A stretch of 64,000 nt of DNA from Rhodocyclaceae bacterium (GCA_019455325.1 JACFMQ010000013.1:1-64000); one strand, 5' to 3'; positions 15,302-25,527 are shown, numbered from the stretch's first letter. The notes: a model not told the origin generated them from the letters alone. Made by a program: numbers and translations.

Positions 15302-16902
15302 CGCCCCTCGCCCCGCCCCGCATCCCCTTCCTCGCCGCCGCCTTCGACCACCGCTTCGCCCGCCGCCTGCCCGGCGAATCCGGGCCGCCCCGCCAGCCGC
15401 GCCAGGTGTACGGCGCCTGCTGGTCGGACGTGCCGCCGACGCCGGTGGCCGAACCGCGCCTGCTCGCCTGGTCCGACGACCTGGCGGCGACGCTCGGGCT
15501 GGCGCCGCCGGACGAAGCGCCGGACATCGCCGAGGTGCTCGCCGGCAACCGCCTGCTGCCCGGCATGCGGCCGATCGCCGCCTGCTACGGCGGCCACCAG
15601 TTCGGCCAGTGGGCCGGCCAGCTCGGCGACGGCCGCGCCATCGTCCTCGGCGACCTCGCCGCGCCCGACGGCGCGCGCTGGGAGCTGCAGTTGAAGGGCG
15701 CCGGCCTGACGCCCTACTCGCGCCGCGCCGACGGCCGCGCCGTGCTGCGCTCGTCGCTGCGCGAGTTCGTCTGCAGCGAGGCCATGCACCACCTCGGCGT
15801 GCCGACGACGCGCGCGCTGGCGCTCGTTGCCACCGGCGAGCCGGTGGTCCGCGACATGTTCTACGACGGCCGTCCGGAGCGGGAGCCGGGCGCCGTGGTG
15901 ACGCGCGTGGCGCCGTCCTTCGTGCGCTTCGGCAACTTCGAGATCTTCGCCGCGCGCGGCGACCATGAGCGCCTGCGCCTGCTCGCCGACTACGTCATCG
16001 AACAGCATTTCCCGGAGATCGACGCCGCCGATCCGGCGCGCTACGCCGCATGGTTCGCCGAGGTCGCCCGGCGCACGGCGGCGCTGATGGCGCACTGGCT
16101 GCGCGTCGGCTTCGTGCACGGGGTGATGAATACCGACAACCTTTCCATCCTCGGCCAGACCATCGACTACGGCCCGTTCGGCTGGCTCGACGTCTTCGAC
16201 CCCGACTTCACGCCGAACACCACCGACCGCGGCGGCCGCTACGCCTACGCGCAGCAGCCGGGGGTGGCGCTGTGGAATCTGCAGCGGCTGGCCGAGGCGC
16301 TGGCACCGCTGCTCGACCGGCCGGCGGCGACGGCGGTCGCCGGCGCGCTCGACGGTTTTGCCGGCGTCTTCGCCGCCGAGTGGAAGCGGCAGGCGCTGGC
16401 CAAGATCGGGCTGATTGCGGCCGACGACGGCGAGGACGAACTGACCGCGCGCCTGCTCGGCATCCTGACGCTGACCGAGGTGGACACGACGCGCTTCTTC
16501 CGCGCATTGATGGCGGTCGACCCGGCGCATCTGCCGGCGGCCGGCCTGCCGGCGCCGCTGCTCGCCGCCTGCTACGCGCCGGACGCGCTGCCGGCGGCCT
16601 TCGTCTTCCGCCTGCGCGACTGGCTCGCCGCCTACGCTGCCCGGATCAATGCCGACGGCGTCAGCGACGCCGAGCGGCGCGCACGCATGGCCACGGCGAA
16701 TCCGCGCATCATCCCGCGCAACTACCTGCTGCAGCTCGCCATCGATGCCGCCGCCGAAGGGGATGTGGCGCCGCTCTCCCGGCTGCTCGACGCGATCCGC
16801 GACCCTTACGGCGACGGGCCGGACGACGATCCGATGACCGCTCTGCGCCCGGAGTGGGCGCGGCACGCGCCGGGCTGCTCGGCGCTGTCGTGCAGTTCGT
16901 GA
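15298..16902 (+). CDS. selO: Protein adenylyltransferase SelO (YdiU/UPF0061)
   Basis: 534 residues. A pseudokinase-fold enzyme that moves AMP from ATP to protein Ser, Thr or Tyr and is linked to redox homeostasis. Seen here: YGGHQFGQWAGQLGDGRA near residue 100, the active-site Lys in LQLKGAGLTPYSR, then LRSSLREF, HGVMNTDN and DYGPFGWLDVFDP. It ends in LSCSS, with cysteine where animal SelO has selenocysteine. It overlaps the LysR gene by ATGA. Convergent with the OB-fold gene. Confidence 0.95.
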   Translation: MTPLAPPRIPFLAAAFDHRFARRLPGESGPPRQPRQVYGACWSDVPPTPVAEPRLLAWSDDLAATLGLAPPDEAPDIAEVLAGNRLLPGMRPIAACYGGHQFGQWAGQLGDGRAIVLGDLAAPDGARWELQLKGAGLTPYSRRADGRAVLRSSLREFVCSEAMHHLGVPTTRALALVATGEPVVRDMFYDGRPEREPGAVVTRVAPSFVRFGNFEIFAARGDHERLRLLADYVIEQHFPEIDAADPARYAAWFAEVARRTAALMAHWLRVGFVHGVMNTDNLSILGQTIDYGPFGWLDVFDPDFTPNTTDRGGRYAYAQQPGVALWNLQRLAEALAPLLDRPAATAVAGALDGFAGVFAAEWKRQALAKIGLIAADDGEDELTARLLGILTLTEVDTTRFFRALMAVDPAHLPAAGLPAPLLAACYAPDALPAAFVFRLRDWLAAYAARINADGVSDAERRARMATANPRIIPRNYLLQLAIDAAAEGDVAPLSRLLDAIRDPYGDGPDDDPMTALRPEWARHAPGCSALSCSS

Positions 16903-16930
16903 GTCGGGCGGCGGCGGGCGCCGCCGCGGC

Positions 16931-17305
16931 TTACTTGACGGCGATGCTCGCTTCTTCGAGCAGCAGCGGGTAGGTGTAGCCGGAGCCGAAGTCGCGGTTC
17001 AGCGTGACCTTGCCGCTGACGGCGACCTGCTGGCCGACCTGTGCGGTGTCCTGACTGGTGACGATCAGGTTGTTGTTGCCGGCGCCAGCCTCGCCGCTGC
17101 CGTCCTGCACGTGCACGAAGTTGCGGCCCATGATGCCGTTGTTCGCCTTGACCACCTTGCCTTGGACGCTGACCATCCGACCGGAGAGCGCGGCCTGTTC
17201 CTGGTACAGGGCGGCGACGGTCTTCTGCGGCGCGTCGGCGGCGAAGGCGGGAAGCGCGGTCAGCGCGACGAAACCGAGGGCAGCGGTGGCGAGGAGGTTG
17301 CGCAT
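16931..17305 (-). CDS. Exported small OB-fold protein
   Basis: 124 residues with a signal peptide (MRNLLATAALGFVALTALPAFA). The mature part reads as a nucleic-acid-binding-type OB fold: LSGRMVSVQGKVVKANNGIMG, FVHVQDGSG, then VGQQVAVSGKVTLNRDFGSGY. Similar periplasmic OB-fold proteins are common in proteobacteria, and some sit beside c-type cytochrome genes. ATG 17305 gives an intact signal peptide and has GGAG upstream. No functional partner is adjacent; ligand unknown. Confidence 0.78.
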   Translation of the reverse strand: MRNLLATAALGFVALTALPAFAADAPQKTVAALYQEQAALSGRMVSVQGKVVKANNGIMGRNFVHVQDGSGEAGAGNNNLIVTSQDTAQVGQQVAVSGKVTLNRDFGSGYTYPLLLEEASIAVK

Positions 17306-17345
17306 GGGGATGCTCCGGGTGGAAGTCGTGATCGGGCCGGCCATT

Positions 17346-18983
17346 CTACTCCCCCGCCACCGCGCGCAGGCGCTCGGCGGCGCGTTCGGAGATCACCAGC
17401 ACCAGTTTCATCATCGCCCGCGTCGCGCCGACGAAGAGCTTCCGCACGGCCTTGTCGTCGAGCGTCTCGAAGTCGATCTCGGCGAAGACCACGGCCGGCG
17501 CCGACTGCCCCTTGAAGCGGTAGACCGACTCGATCAGCACGTCGCCCTCGGAGAACACCGGCGCGCCGAGCAGGTCGTAGGCGCCGGTGAAGCGGCGCAT
17601 GGTATGCGGGCCGATACGGTCGTAGGCCAGCAGCCGCGAGTTGTTGCGGCCGCCGTAGGTGACGACGGCCACGTCCTCCTTGCGAAAGCCGGCCGAGTAG
17701 CAGAGGCGGATGCCCTCCTTCAGCGCCTGCAAGAGCGACGCGTCGTCCGTGTAGGTGAGGATTTCCACTTCGCCGGCGTCGAGCGGCGACGCGGCCTCGA
17801 CCGGCATGTCGGCCGGCAGCAGCGGCTGCAGCAGCCGCACCACCGAGCGCGGGCAGCGGAAGTTGGCGAACGAGCGCAGGCCGACCCAGCCCGGCAGCGG
17901 CACCGGCTCGCGCGCGTAGAGGTTCTGCAGCGGGTCTTCGAGCCAGAGCAGGCGGGCGTCGTCGGCCGCGTGGCGGAAGATCTGGTCGCACCATTCGGCC
18001 GGGAAGTCCTGGCCCTCGTCGACGATCAGCGTATCGAAGCGCCAGGCATCGTCGACCGGCAGCTTCGCCGCGTCCTCGACCAGCCGCTCGAAGGCATCGG
18101 GCCGGCTGAAATCCGGCGGCTGGCCGGCGGCGCGCAGGCGCTGCTGGCAGAAGGCGTGGAAAGTGCACGCGAGCCCGCCTTCCGGCGCGATGGCGCGGAA
18201 GTGGTCGGCCAGCGGCCGGTTGTAGCAGAGGTAGAGCGGCCGGCCGCCGCGTTCCAGCGTCGCCCGGTATTCGGCGAGCGCGAGCTGCGTCTTGCCCGAA
18301 CCGGCGGTGCCGGTGACGCGCAGGCGGAAGGGCGCGAATTCCAGTTGCCGCGCCCAGTGCGCGAGGCCGCCGGCAATGCGGCCGACGAGCGCGCGGGCGC
18401 GGCCGATCAGCGCGCTGACGTCGGTTTCCAGCGAGATCACGTCGCACAGGAAGCGGTGCACCTTTGCTGCCTCGGGCGACGGCTCGCCCGCCGGCAGCAC
18501 GGCGCGGATCAGCGCCGGCAGCGCGTCGCGGCGCGCCGCGTCGACGATGCGCTCGGGCGCCAGGCCGGCGCTGTGCGGCTGGCGCACGTGGTAGTCCGGG
18601 CAGTAGAAGAGATAGTCGATGCGCACCGCCGGCGCGTCCGGGCGCGCGTTGAGCTTGCCGCGCAGGGCGTCTACGTTGCGCGCGAGCTGCGCCACCACCG
18701 ACTTGGTCCGCCCCGGATAGCGCTTCACCAACCCTTCCGGCGTCTCGTCGAGGAAGCCGGCCTTCTGCTCGATGACCAGCAACTGGCCGGCGCGGTTCAT
18801 GACGATGAAGTCTATCTCGCCGAACACCGAGTAGCCGCGTTCGAGGTTGGTCCAGTGCACCGCGTGGTAGACGCTGTAGTCGTCGGGCAGCGCGTCGGCC
18901 AGCCGGGCGAGCGTCTCGATCTCGCGCTGCGCGGCGCCGGTGGCGGCCAGCTCGCGCCAGCCGTCGGGGAGGATGTGGGCCAT
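17346..18983 (-). CDS. NERD-domain superfamily 1 helicase-like ATPase
   Basis: 545 residues. The N-terminal NERD-like nuclease region has SVFGEIDFIVMN and LLVIEQKA, the D-(x)n-E-x-K pattern of the PD-(D/E)XK fold. A UvrD-type motor follows: Walker A GTAGSGKT near residue 227, Walker B DTLIVDEGQDFPAEW, an SF1 motif around LWLEDPLQNLYAREP, and motif VI LFVGATRAMMKLVLV near the end. Such nuclease-helicase fusions are found in DNA repair and in several defence islands. Here it is solitary, between an OB-fold gene and an MFS gene. ATG 18983 is preceded by a plausible GA-rich site. Confidence 0.85.
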   Translation of the reverse strand: MAHILPDGWRELAATGAAQREIETLARLADALPDDYSVYHAVHWTNLERGYSVFGEIDFIVMNRAGQLLVIEQKAGFLDETPEGLVKRYPGRTKSVVAQLARNVDALRGKLNARPDAPAVRIDYLFYCPDYHVRQPHSAGLAPERIVDAARRDALPALIRAVLPAGEPSPEAAKVHRFLCDVISLETDVSALIGRARALVGRIAGGLAHWARQLEFAPFRLRVTGTAGSGKTQLALAEYRATLERGGRPLYLCYNRPLADHFRAIAPEGGLACTFHAFCQQRLRAAGQPPDFSRPDAFERLVEDAAKLPVDDAWRFDTLIVDEGQDFPAEWCDQIFRHAADDARLLWLEDPLQNLYAREPVPLPGWVGLRSFANFRCPRSVVRLLQPLLPADMPVEAASPLDAGEVEILTYTDDASLLQALKEGIRLCYSAGFRKEDVAVVTYGGRNNSRLLAYDRIGPHTMRRFTGAYDLLGAPVFSEGDVLIESVYRFKGQSAPAVVFAEIDFETLDDKAVRKLFVGATRAMMKLVLVISERAAERLRAVAGE

Positions 18984-19078
18984 GTCGGTGGGAACGGAGT
19001 CGGGTGCGGGTCAGGCACCATCGTAGGCCAATTCCGGTCGGCGGAGAATGCCGGAAATGCGTGCCGGCCGTCGGCGCC

Positions 19079-20299
19079 TCAGTCGCCGCGGCCGACGCGC
19101 AGCGCGGTGAGGATGGCGGCGCCCTGCAAGAGCGCGACGCCGGCCAGCACGGCGGCGTGGCGGCCGCCGTCCATGAGGCCGCCGAAGACCAGCGGCGCCG
19201 TCGCCAGCCCGGCGTCGAGCCCGGAGTAGACGAAGCCGTAGATGCGCCCGTAGGCCGCCTGGCCGAAGCGCGCGGTGGCGGCGCGGCGCACCAGCAGGTC
19301 GCGCGACGGGCCGGCGATGCCGGTGAGGAAGCCGATGCCGGCCATCAGCGGCAGCACCGCCCACGACGGCAGCCACTGCAGCGCGAGCAGCACCGCCAGC
19401 AGCGCGGCGACGCCGAGCGCGACGGCGATGATGCGGTCGTCGGCCTGGCGCTGTGCGACGAAGCCGCCGATCAGGATGCCGCCGGCGCCGGCCAGCAGGT
19501 AGGTGGACAGCGCGCCGGCGGCGACGCCGAGCGGCAGCCCGTAGAGCGTTTGCAGCACCGGCGTCGCGTAGTTCTGCAGGGCGCCGAAGGCGGCGGTGAT
19601 CAGGAAGAAGAAGAGGAAGCACAGCCAGACCGGGCCGACGCGCAGGAAATCCAGCGCGCCGTGCGCGGCGTGCTGTGCCGCCGGCGCCGGGCGGCCGGCG
19701 TCGAGCAGCGCGCGGTGGCGCCAGAGCAGCAGCAGCGCCGGCAGCGCCACGCAGCCGGCGGCGGCCGCGGCGACGCGCCAGCCGGCGACGCTCGCCAGCC
19801 CGGTGAGGAACAGCGGCGCCGCCGCCCAGCCGAGGTTGCCGGCCAACCCGTGGATCGAGAAGGCGTGGCCGAGCCGCGCCGGCGACACGCGGCGGTTGAG
19901 CACGGTGAAGTCGGCCGGATGGAACACCGAATTGCCGAGACCGGCCAGCGCGGCGGCGGCGAACAGCGCGCCGCTGCTCGTGGCGAAGGCCAGCCCGAGG
20001 CCGGCGGCGAGGAAGCAGCCGATGCCGGCAAGCAGCACGCGCAGCGCGCCGAAGCGGTCGACGGCAAAGCCGGCGAGCGCCTGGCCGACGCCGGAGACGA
20101 CGAAGAACGTGGTCATCGTCGCGCCGACCTCGACGAAGGACAGCCCGAATTCCGGCATCAGCCACGGGAACAGCGGCGGCAGCAGCAGGTGGAAGAAGTG
20201 CGAGACGCCGTGCGCGAAGCCGATCAGCGCGATGATGCGCGCGTCGGCGGCCGGAGCGTCGGGGGATTCGGGGATTTCGGTCAGGACATGGGCGGACAT
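19079..20299 (-). CDS. Major facilitator superfamily transporter
   Basis: 406 residues with about 12 membrane segments. Family features include FAVDRFGALRVLLAG between helices 2 and 3 and SIHGLAGNLGWAAAPLFL in the middle. An efflux or solute carrier of the inner membrane; substrate unknown. ATG 20299 (MSAHVLTEIPES) starts just before the first helix; the open frame continues upstream without a start signal. Divergent from the flavin-reductase gene with 122 bases between them. Confidence 0.85.
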   Translation of the reverse strand: MSAHVLTEIPESPDAPAADARIIALIGFAHGVSHFFHLLLPPLFPWLMPEFGLSFVEVGATMTTFFVVSGVGQALAGFAVDRFGALRVLLAGIGCFLAAGLGLAFATSSGALFAAAALAGLGNSVFHPADFTVLNRRVSPARLGHAFSIHGLAGNLGWAAAPLFLTGLASVAGWRVAAAAAGCVALPALLLLWRHRALLDAGRPAPAAQHAAHGALDFLRVGPVWLCFLFFFLITAAFGALQNYATPVLQTLYGLPLGVAAGALSTYLLAGAGGILIGGFVAQRQADDRIIAVALGVAALLAVLLALQWLPSWAVLPLMAGIGFLTGIAGPSRDLLVRRAATARFGQAAYGRIYGFVYSGLDAGLATAPLVFGGLMDGGRHAAVLAGVALLQGAAILTALRVGRGD

Positions 20300-20421
20300 C
20301 GGATACTCGCGGGGCGCACGCCGCGACGGGCGGCGAGGTCGCGATTCTACCCGCACCGGCGGTCGTGCGGCGGGCGCATCGGGCACAATGGCGCCCATCC
20401 GCCGCCGCCCCCGGAGCCGCC

Positions 20422-21021
20422 ATGACCCCCGTCGCCGTCGATCTGCCCCGCGCCTACCGCCTGCTCAACCACGGCCCGGTGACGCTCGTTTCCAGCGCCT
20501 ACGCCGGCCGCCGCAACGTCATGGCCGCGGCGTGGACGATGCCGCTCGACTTCGATCCGCCGAAGGTCGCCGTGGTCGTCGACAGGCGCACGCTGACGCG
20601 CGAGCTGATAGAGGCGTCCGGCGTCTTCGCGCTCAACCTGCCGTGCCGGGCGCAGGCCGAGGCCGTGCTCGCCGTCGGCTCGTGCAGTGGCCGCGATCCT
20701 GAATGGGAATGCGGCGGCGACAAGTTCGCCCGCTTCGGGCTGGCGACGCTGCCGGCCGCGCGCATCGAGGCGCCGCTGCTCGCCGGCTGCGTCGGCTGGC
20801 TGGAGTGCCGCGTCATCCCCGAGGCGCGCAACGAGGAACGCTACGACCTGTTCCTCGGCGAAGTGGTCGCCGCCTGGGCCGACCCGGCGGTCTTCGCCGA
20901 CGGCCGCTGGCATTTCGACGCGGCGCCGGCGGAAAAGCGCACGCTGCACTACGTTGCCGGCGGCGCCTTCTACGCCACCGGCGAGGGTTTCGAGGTGGCG
21001 GCGCCCGGCGCCGGCGCGTAG
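20422..21021 (+). CDS. Flavin reductase / flavoredoxin-family protein
   Basis: 199 residues. The FMN-binding split-barrel fold is suggested by YRLLNHGPVTLVSSAYAGRR, then NVMAAAWTMPLDFDPPKVAV. Members reduce FMN or carry electrons with bound flavin (flavoredoxin, flavin:NAD(P)H reductase). GGAG precedes the ATG. The next gene (TerB-like) follows 62 bases later, and MFS is divergent. Partner oxygenase or acceptor not visible here. Confidence 0.82.
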   Translation: MTPVAVDLPRAYRLLNHGPVTLVSSAYAGRRNVMAAAWTMPLDFDPPKVAVVVDRRTLTRELIEASGVFALNLPCRAQAEAVLAVGSCSGRDPEWECGGDKFARFGLATLPAARIEAPLLAGCVGWLECRVIPEARNEERYDLFLGEVVAAWADPAVFADGRWHFDAAPAEKRTLHYVAGGAFYATGEGFEVAAPGAGA

Positions 21022-21083
21022 CGCCGCGGCTACAATCGGCACTGTCGCCGGCGCGGCCGGCGGCGCCTCACGGAGAAAACGCA

Positions 21084-21554
21084 ATGATCGCCGGCATCAA
21101 GGAATTCTTCAGCCAGTTCATCGCCCCCGCCGAGCGCGGCGACGACCCCGGCGGCGAGCGGGCGCTGCAGGTCGCCACCGCCGCCCTGCTGGTCGAGATG
21201 ATGCGCATGGACCGCCGCATCGACGAGGCCGAGCGCGCATCGGTCGTCGCCACGCTGCGCCGCGAGTTCGGCCTCGACGAGGCGCAACTGGCGGCACTGC
21301 TCGTCCTCGCCGAGGAAGAAGCGCGCCAGGCCAGCGGTTACCACCAGTTCACGACGCTGATCAACAAGTCCTGCGACGCCGCGCAGAAGGTGCGCATCGT
21401 CGAGAACCTGTGGCGCGTGGCCATGGCCGACGGCCACCTCGACGCGCACGAAACGCACTTGATGCGCCGCATCGCCGGCCTGCTGCACGTCGGCCACGCC
21501 GACTACGTCGCGGCCAAGCAACGGGCGCGCGAGGCGACGGGGCTGGCGGAATGA
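21084..21554 (+). CDS. TerB / DjlA-N-like helical protein
   Basis: 156 residues from ATG 21084, with CGGAG 10 bases upstream. Two repeats of acidic helical hairpins (AALLVEMMRMDRRIDEAE and NLWRVAMADGHLDAHETHLMRRIAGLL) are typical of the tellurite-resistance TerB-like metal-binding fold. Biochemical role unknown for stand-alone members. Convergent with the HerA-like ATPase gene; no ter genes nearby. Confidence 0.82.
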   Translation: MIAGIKEFFSQFIAPAERGDDPGGERALQVATAALLVEMMRMDRRIDEAERASVVATLRREFGLDEAQLAALLVLAEEEARQASGYHQFTTLINKSCDAAQKVRIVENLWRVAMADGHLDAHETHLMRRIAGLLHVGHADYVAAKQRAREATGLAE

Positions 21555-21564
21555 AGGCGCGCGC

Positions 21565-23067
21565 CTAGCGCCGGCCGCCGAGGATCGAACCGAGCACGCC
21601 GCGCACGATCTCGCGGCCGACCTGGGAGCTGATGGTGCGCGCCACCGTCTTCGCCATGGTCTGCACGAGGCCGTCGGTCTTGCCGCCGCGCGGGCCGGTG
21701 CGGCCGAAGAGCAGTTCGTCGATCCCGCCGCCGGATGGCGCGGGCTTGTCGGCCGCCGCGCCGCCACCCGCCGGCGCCGCCGCACTGCTCGCCTCGGTGC
21801 GCGCCTTCAGTTTCTCGTAGGCCGACTCGCGGTCCTCGGCCTGCTCGTAGACACCGTAGACCAGCGAAGCGCGGATCGTCGCCCGCCGTTCCTCGGCGCT
21901 GAGCGGGCCGATGCGCGAGGCCGGCGGCAGCACGAAGGCGCGTTCGACGACGTTCGGCCGCCCCTTCTCGTCGAGGAAGGAGACCAGCGCTTCACCGACG
22001 CCCAGTTCGGTGATCGCCGCCGCCGCGTCGAAGGCCGGGTTGGCGCGCAGCGTCTCGGCGGCGGTCTTCACCGCCTTCTGGTCGCGCGGCGTGAACGCGC
22101 GCAGCGCGTGCTGCACGCGGTTGCCGAGCTGGCCGAGCACCCTGTCCGGCACGTCGAGCGGGTTCTGCGAGACGAAATAGACGCCGACGCCCTTGGAGCG
22201 GATCAGGCGCACCACCTGCTCGATCTTTTCGAGCAGCGCCGGCGGCGCCTCGGTGAACAGCAGGTGCGCCTCGTCGAAGAAGAAGACGAGCTTCGGCTTC
22301 TCCACGTCGCCGACCTCCGGCAGGTGCTCGAACAGTTCGGCCAGGAGCCAGAGCAGGAAGGTCGAATAGAGGCGCGGCGCCGCCATCAGTTTGTCGGCGG
22401 CGAGGATGTTGACGACGCCCTTGCCGTCGACGGTCTGCATCAGGTCGTCGATGGCCAGCATCGGCTCGCCGAAGAAGGTGTCGCCGCCCTGCTCGCCGAG
22501 CGCCAGCAGCGCGCGCTGGATGGCGCCGATGGAGGCCGCCGAGACGTTGCCGTATTCGGTGGTGAAGGACTTCGCGTTGTCGCCGACGTGCTGGACCATC
22601 GCGCGCAGGTCCTTGAGGTCGAGCAGCAGCAGGCCCTGGTCGTCGGCGATCTTGAACACCAGTTGCAGCACGCCGGCCTGCGTGTCGTTGAGGTTGAGCA
22701 GCCGGGCGAGCAGGATCGGCCCCATGTCGGAGATCGTCGCGCGCACCGGGTGGCCGGCCTCGCCGAACACGTCCCAGAAGGCGGCCGGGAATTTCGCCGG
22801 CGCCCAGTCCTCGACGCCGAGCGCCCGCAGCCGCTCGGCGAGCTTCGGCGTCTCGACGCCGGCGGCGGCGATGCCGGAGAGGTCGCCCTTGACGTCGGCC
22901 ATGAACACCGGCACGCCGATGGACGAAAAGCGCTCGGCGAGCACCTGCAGCGTGATCGTCTTGCCGGTGCCGGTGGCGCCGGTGATCAGGCCGTGGCGGT
23001 TGGCGAGCGCGGGCAGCAGCGCGAGATCCGTGCCGGCATGGCGGGCGACGACGAGCGGGGCGGGCAT
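21565..23067 (-). CDS. HerA-like ATPase of the DUF853/YjgR family
   Basis: 500 residues. Walker A GATGTGKT at about residues 29-36, Walker B-like [12 protein letters not shown] near residue 260, and the family signature [30 protein letters not shown]. The C-terminal 60 residues are low-complexity (Ala/Gly-rich) ending in a short conserved tail. Related to HerA/FtsK translocases, but the cellular role of YjgR-type members is not established. GGAGG precedes the ATG at 23067. Divergent from yebC. Confidence 0.88.
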   Translation of the reverse strand: MPAPLVVARHAGTDLALLPALANRHGLITGATGTGKTITLQVLAERFSSIGVPVFMADVKGDLSGIAAAGVETPKLAERLRALGVEDWAPAKFPAAFWDVFGEAGHPVRATISDMGPILLARLLNLNDTQAGVLQLVFKIADDQGLLLLDLKDLRAMVQHVGDNAKSFTTEYGNVSAASIGAIQRALLALGEQGGDTFFGEPMLAIDDLMQTVDGKGVVNILAADKLMAAPRLYSTFLLWLLAELFEHLPEVGDVEKPKLVFFFDEAHLLFTEAPPALLEKIEQVVRLIRSKGVGVYFVSQNPLDVPDRVLGQLGNRVQHALRAFTPRDQKAVKTAAETLRANPAFDAAAAITELGVGEALVSFLDEKGRPNVVERAFVLPPASRIGPLSAEERRATIRASLVYGVYEQAEDRESAYEKLKARTEASSAAAPAGGGAAADKPAPSGGGIDELLFGRTGPRGGKTDGLVQTMAKTVARTISSQVGREIVRGVLGSILGGRR

Positions 23068-23171
23068 GGGAACCTCCGGAAACCTGGAACGTTGGCGAAG
23101 GGCCTATTATCACAAGGATTCTGGCGCTCATGCCGTCCGCAGCGGTGCAAGCGCGTTGCCGCGCGGCGGAG

Positions 23172-23177
23172 TAAAAT
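23172..23177 (+). promoter_or_regulatory. Candidate -10 box of yebC
   Basis: TAAAAT within GTAAAATCCGCG, 35 bases before the yebC ATG. Here a normal leader with GAGGAAGAA is present. Confidence 0.4.
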
Positions 23178-23212
23178 CCGCGTTTTTCGTTTTCAGCGTT
23201 CGAGGAAGAATC

Positions 23213-23938
23213 ATGGCCGGTCACTCCAAATGGGCCAACATCCAGCACCGCAAGGGCCGTCAGGACGAGAAGCGCGGCGCCGCCTTCTCCAAGCTCGCCA
23301 AGGAAATCACCGTCTCCGCCAAGGCGGGCGGCGGCGACCCGGCCTTCAACCCGCGCCTGCGTCTGGCCGTCGACAAGGCCAAGGGCGTGAACATGCCCAA
23401 GGACAAGATCGATAACGCGATCAAGAAGGGTACCGGCGAACTCGAAGGCGTCGATTACGTCGAGATCCGCTACGAGGGCTACGGCATCGGCGGCGCGGCG
23501 GTGATCGTCGACTGCCTGACCGACAACCGGACGCGCACCGTCGCCGACGTGCGCCACGCCTTCAACAAGCACGGCGGCAACATGGGCACGGACGGCTGCG
23601 TCGCCTTCCAGTTCAAGCACTGCGGCCAGATGCTGTTCGCCCCGGGCACCGACGAGGCGAAGCTGATGGACGCGGCGATCGAGGCCGGCGCCGAGGACGT
23701 GGTGAGCAACGACGACGGTTCGATCGAGGTGATCACCGCGCCCGGCGATTTCCTCGCGGTCAAGGAGGCGCTGGCAGCGGCCGGCTTCACGCCGGAATTC
23801 GGCCAGGTGACGATGAAGGCCGAGAACGAGACCGAACTCTCCGGCGAGGAAGGCGCGAAGATGCAGAAGCTGCTCGACGCGCTGGAAGCCATTGACGACG
23901 TGCAGGAGGTCTATACCAGCGTCGTCATCGAGGAATGA
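23213..23938 (+). CDS. yebC: YebC/PmpR (TACO1) family protein
   Basis: 241 residues. Conserved N-terminus [17 protein letters not shown] and the family centre [17 protein letters not shown]. These proteins bind DNA as regulators in some species, and family members help ribosomes translate difficult proline stretches. ATG 23213 is preceded by GAGGAAGAA. A hairpin with a T-rich tail follows the stop, so yebC is probably transcribed alone here, upstream of the ruv region. Confidence 0.95.
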   Translation: MAGHSKWANIQHRKGRQDEKRGAAFSKLAKEITVSAKAGGGDPAFNPRLRLAVDKAKGVNMPKDKIDNAIKKGTGELEGVDYVEIRYEGYGIGGAAVIVDCLTDNRTRTVADVRHAFNKHGGNMGTDGCVAFQFKHCGQMLFAPGTDEAKLMDAAIEAGAEDVVSNDDGSIEVITAPGDFLAVKEALAAAGFTPEFGQVTMKAENETELSGEEGAKMQKLLDALEAIDDVQEVYTSVVIEE

Positions 23939-23961
23939 GGGCGCGCCGTCCGCTTCCCGGC

Positions 23962-23990
23962 AAGGCGGCGCTGCGGCGCCGCTTTTCCTT
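23962..23990 (+). terminator. Intrinsic terminator after yebC
   Basis: Stem GCGGCGC / GCGCCGC with a four-base loop, followed by TTTTCCTTT, 24 bases after the yebC stop. Confidence 0.75.
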
Positions 23991-24002
23991 TGCCGGCCCG
24001 CC

Positions 24003-24860
24003 ATGCCGTTGAAGCTCGCGCCCTTTCTCTTCGTCTTCCTCTGGAGCACCGGCTTCATCGGCGCCAAGTACGGGCTGCCGCACGCCGATCCGCTCTCCTT
24101 CCTGCTCGTCCGCTACCTGCTGGTGATCGCGCTGATGACGGCGCTCGCGCTGGCGACGCGGGCGCCGTGGCCGGGCGATGCGCGGCGCTGGTTCCACATC
24201 GGCGTCTCCGGCGTGCTGGTGCATGCCCTCTACCTCGGCGGCGTCTTCGTCGCCATCGGCCACGGCCTGCCGGCCGGCGTCACCGCGCTGGTCGTCGGCA
24301 TGCAGCCGCTGCTCACTGCCTGCGGCGCCGGCGCCCTGCTCGGCGAGAAGGTGACGGCGCGGCAATGGGCCGGCCTGGCGCTCGGCTTCGTCGGCGTCTT
24401 CCTGGTGGTCTCGGGCGGCTTCGGCGGGGCCGGGGCGCCGCTCGGCGCGATGCTGATCCCGGCCGTCGTCGCGCTGCTGGCGATCACCGCCGGCACGCTC
24501 TATCAGAAGAAGTTCTGTCCGAGCTTCGACCTGCGCACCGGCTCGGTCGTCCAGTTCCTGCCGACGGCGGCGCTGACCGCGCTGGCCATCGCGCTGTTCG
24601 GCGAGTTCCGCGTCGACTGGACGCCGCCCTTCGTCTTCGCGCTCGGCTGGCTGGTGCTGGTGCTCTCGCTCGGCGCGATCAGTCTCTTGAATCTGCTGAT
24701 CCGCTCGGGCAGCGCGGTGAACGTCGCCAGCCTGTTCTACCTGACGCCGCCGACGACGGCGGCCATCGCCTGGCTGCTGTTCGGCGAGACGCTGGCCGGC
24801 GCCGCGCTCGCCGGCATGGTCCTGGCGGTCGCCGGCGTCTGGCTGGCGCGCCGGGCGTGA
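24003..24860 (+). CDS. DMT-superfamily EamA-type transporter
   Basis: 285 residues, ten membrane segments in two EamA repeats. N-terminus [28 protein letters not shown] is typical of the RhaT/EamA group, and the second repeat ends [28 protein letters not shown]. Probably an exporter of amino acids or other small metabolites. The start at 24003 follows the yebC terminator. Convergent with the hemerythrin gene (two bases apart). Confidence 0.88.
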   Translation: MPLKLAPFLFVFLWSTGFIGAKYGLPHADPLSFLLVRYLLVIALMTALALATRAPWPGDARRWFHIGVSGVLVHALYLGGVFVAIGHGLPAGVTALVVGMQPLLTACGAGALLGEKVTARQWAGLALGFVGVFLVVSGGFGGAGAPLGAMLIPAVVALLAITAGTLYQKKFCPSFDLRTGSVVQFLPTAALTALAIALFGEFRVDWTPPFVFALGWLVLVLSLGAISLLNLLIRSGSAVNVASLFYLTPPTTAAIAWLLFGETLAGAALAGMVLAVAGVWLARRA

Positions 24861-24862
24861 GG

Positions 24863-25396
24863 CTAGCCGGCGTAGAGCGGGTAGAGGGTTTCTTCCTCGC
24901 GGCGGATGCGCTCGACCAGCACCTTGCCGATGCCGGCCAGGTCCTCGGCGAACTCGGCGGCCCGCTCCGGGTGCGCGGCGAGGTCGCGGTACTTGTCGAG
25001 GAAGCCGACGACCGCCCGGCCGATGCCGTCCATCTCGTGGCGGAAGCCGTGGATCAGCGCGTGGCTCTGCGCATCGGCGGCCAGCGTGTGTTCGAGATAG
25101 ACGTAGAGGCGGATATTCTCGGTCAGCAGATGATCCTGGAGCGCGGCGCGGAATTCCTCGAGCCGCGCCGCGGCGAGGGCGACGTCGCCGGCGAGGGCGG
25201 CCGCCTGGGTGTCGCCGAAGAGCCGGAGCAGGGTGCGGTGATCGCCGGTCAGCTTGTCGATCAGGCCGGCGTGGTAGTGGATGCTGGTCCCCGGCGCGGC
25301 CGTCGCCTGTCGCGGCGGGGCGGCCGGCGCAGGCGGCCCGGCGGCGGTGGCGGGCGCCGCTTCCCGTTTTCCGAACAGCCGATCGAACAGGAACAT
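24863..25396 (-). CDS. Hemerythrin-like cation-binding protein
   Basis: 177 residues. A proline/alanine-rich N-terminal linker (about residues 10-38) precedes a hemerythrin HHE four-helix bundle. Candidate diiron ligands are in [28 protein letters not shown] and the final [13 protein letters not shown]. The role may be oxygen, nitric oxide or iron sensing or storage; it is soluble and cytoplasmic. Divergent from ruvC. Confidence 0.85.
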   Translation of the reverse strand: MFLFDRLFGKREAAPATAAGPPAPAAPPRQATAAPGTSIHYHAGLIDKLTGDHRTLLRLFGDTQAAALAGDVALAAARLEEFRAALQDHLLTENIRLYVYLEHTLAADAQSHALIHGFRHEMDGIGRAVVGFLDKYRDLAAHPERAAEFAEDLAGIGKVLVERIRREEETLYPLYAG

Positions 25397-25514
25397 GGAC
25401 TTTCCCTTTTGCGATGCCGGTCGATACGGGCCGGCTGGTGCACCGCACCTTAATCCCTACTCTTTCTACGGACTTTAACCCGGATCAAATCCGCCCCGCC
25501 TGCGGCGGCCCCGC

Positions 25515-25520
25515 TAGAAT
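25515..25520 (+). promoter_or_regulatory. Candidate -10 box of ruvC
   Basis: TAGAAT ends seven bases before ATG 25528 and overlaps the alternative ATG at 25519. No Shine-Dalgarno sequence is seen, so a leaderless message starting near 25528 is plausible. Confidence 0.4.
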
Positions 25521-25527
25521 GTCGCCC

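Noticed and set aside
16903-16930. GC-only hairpin between selO and the OB-fold gene as a terminator
   Set aside because: GCGGC runs can pair, but there is no T-tract and the sequence is simple repeat, so evidence is weak.
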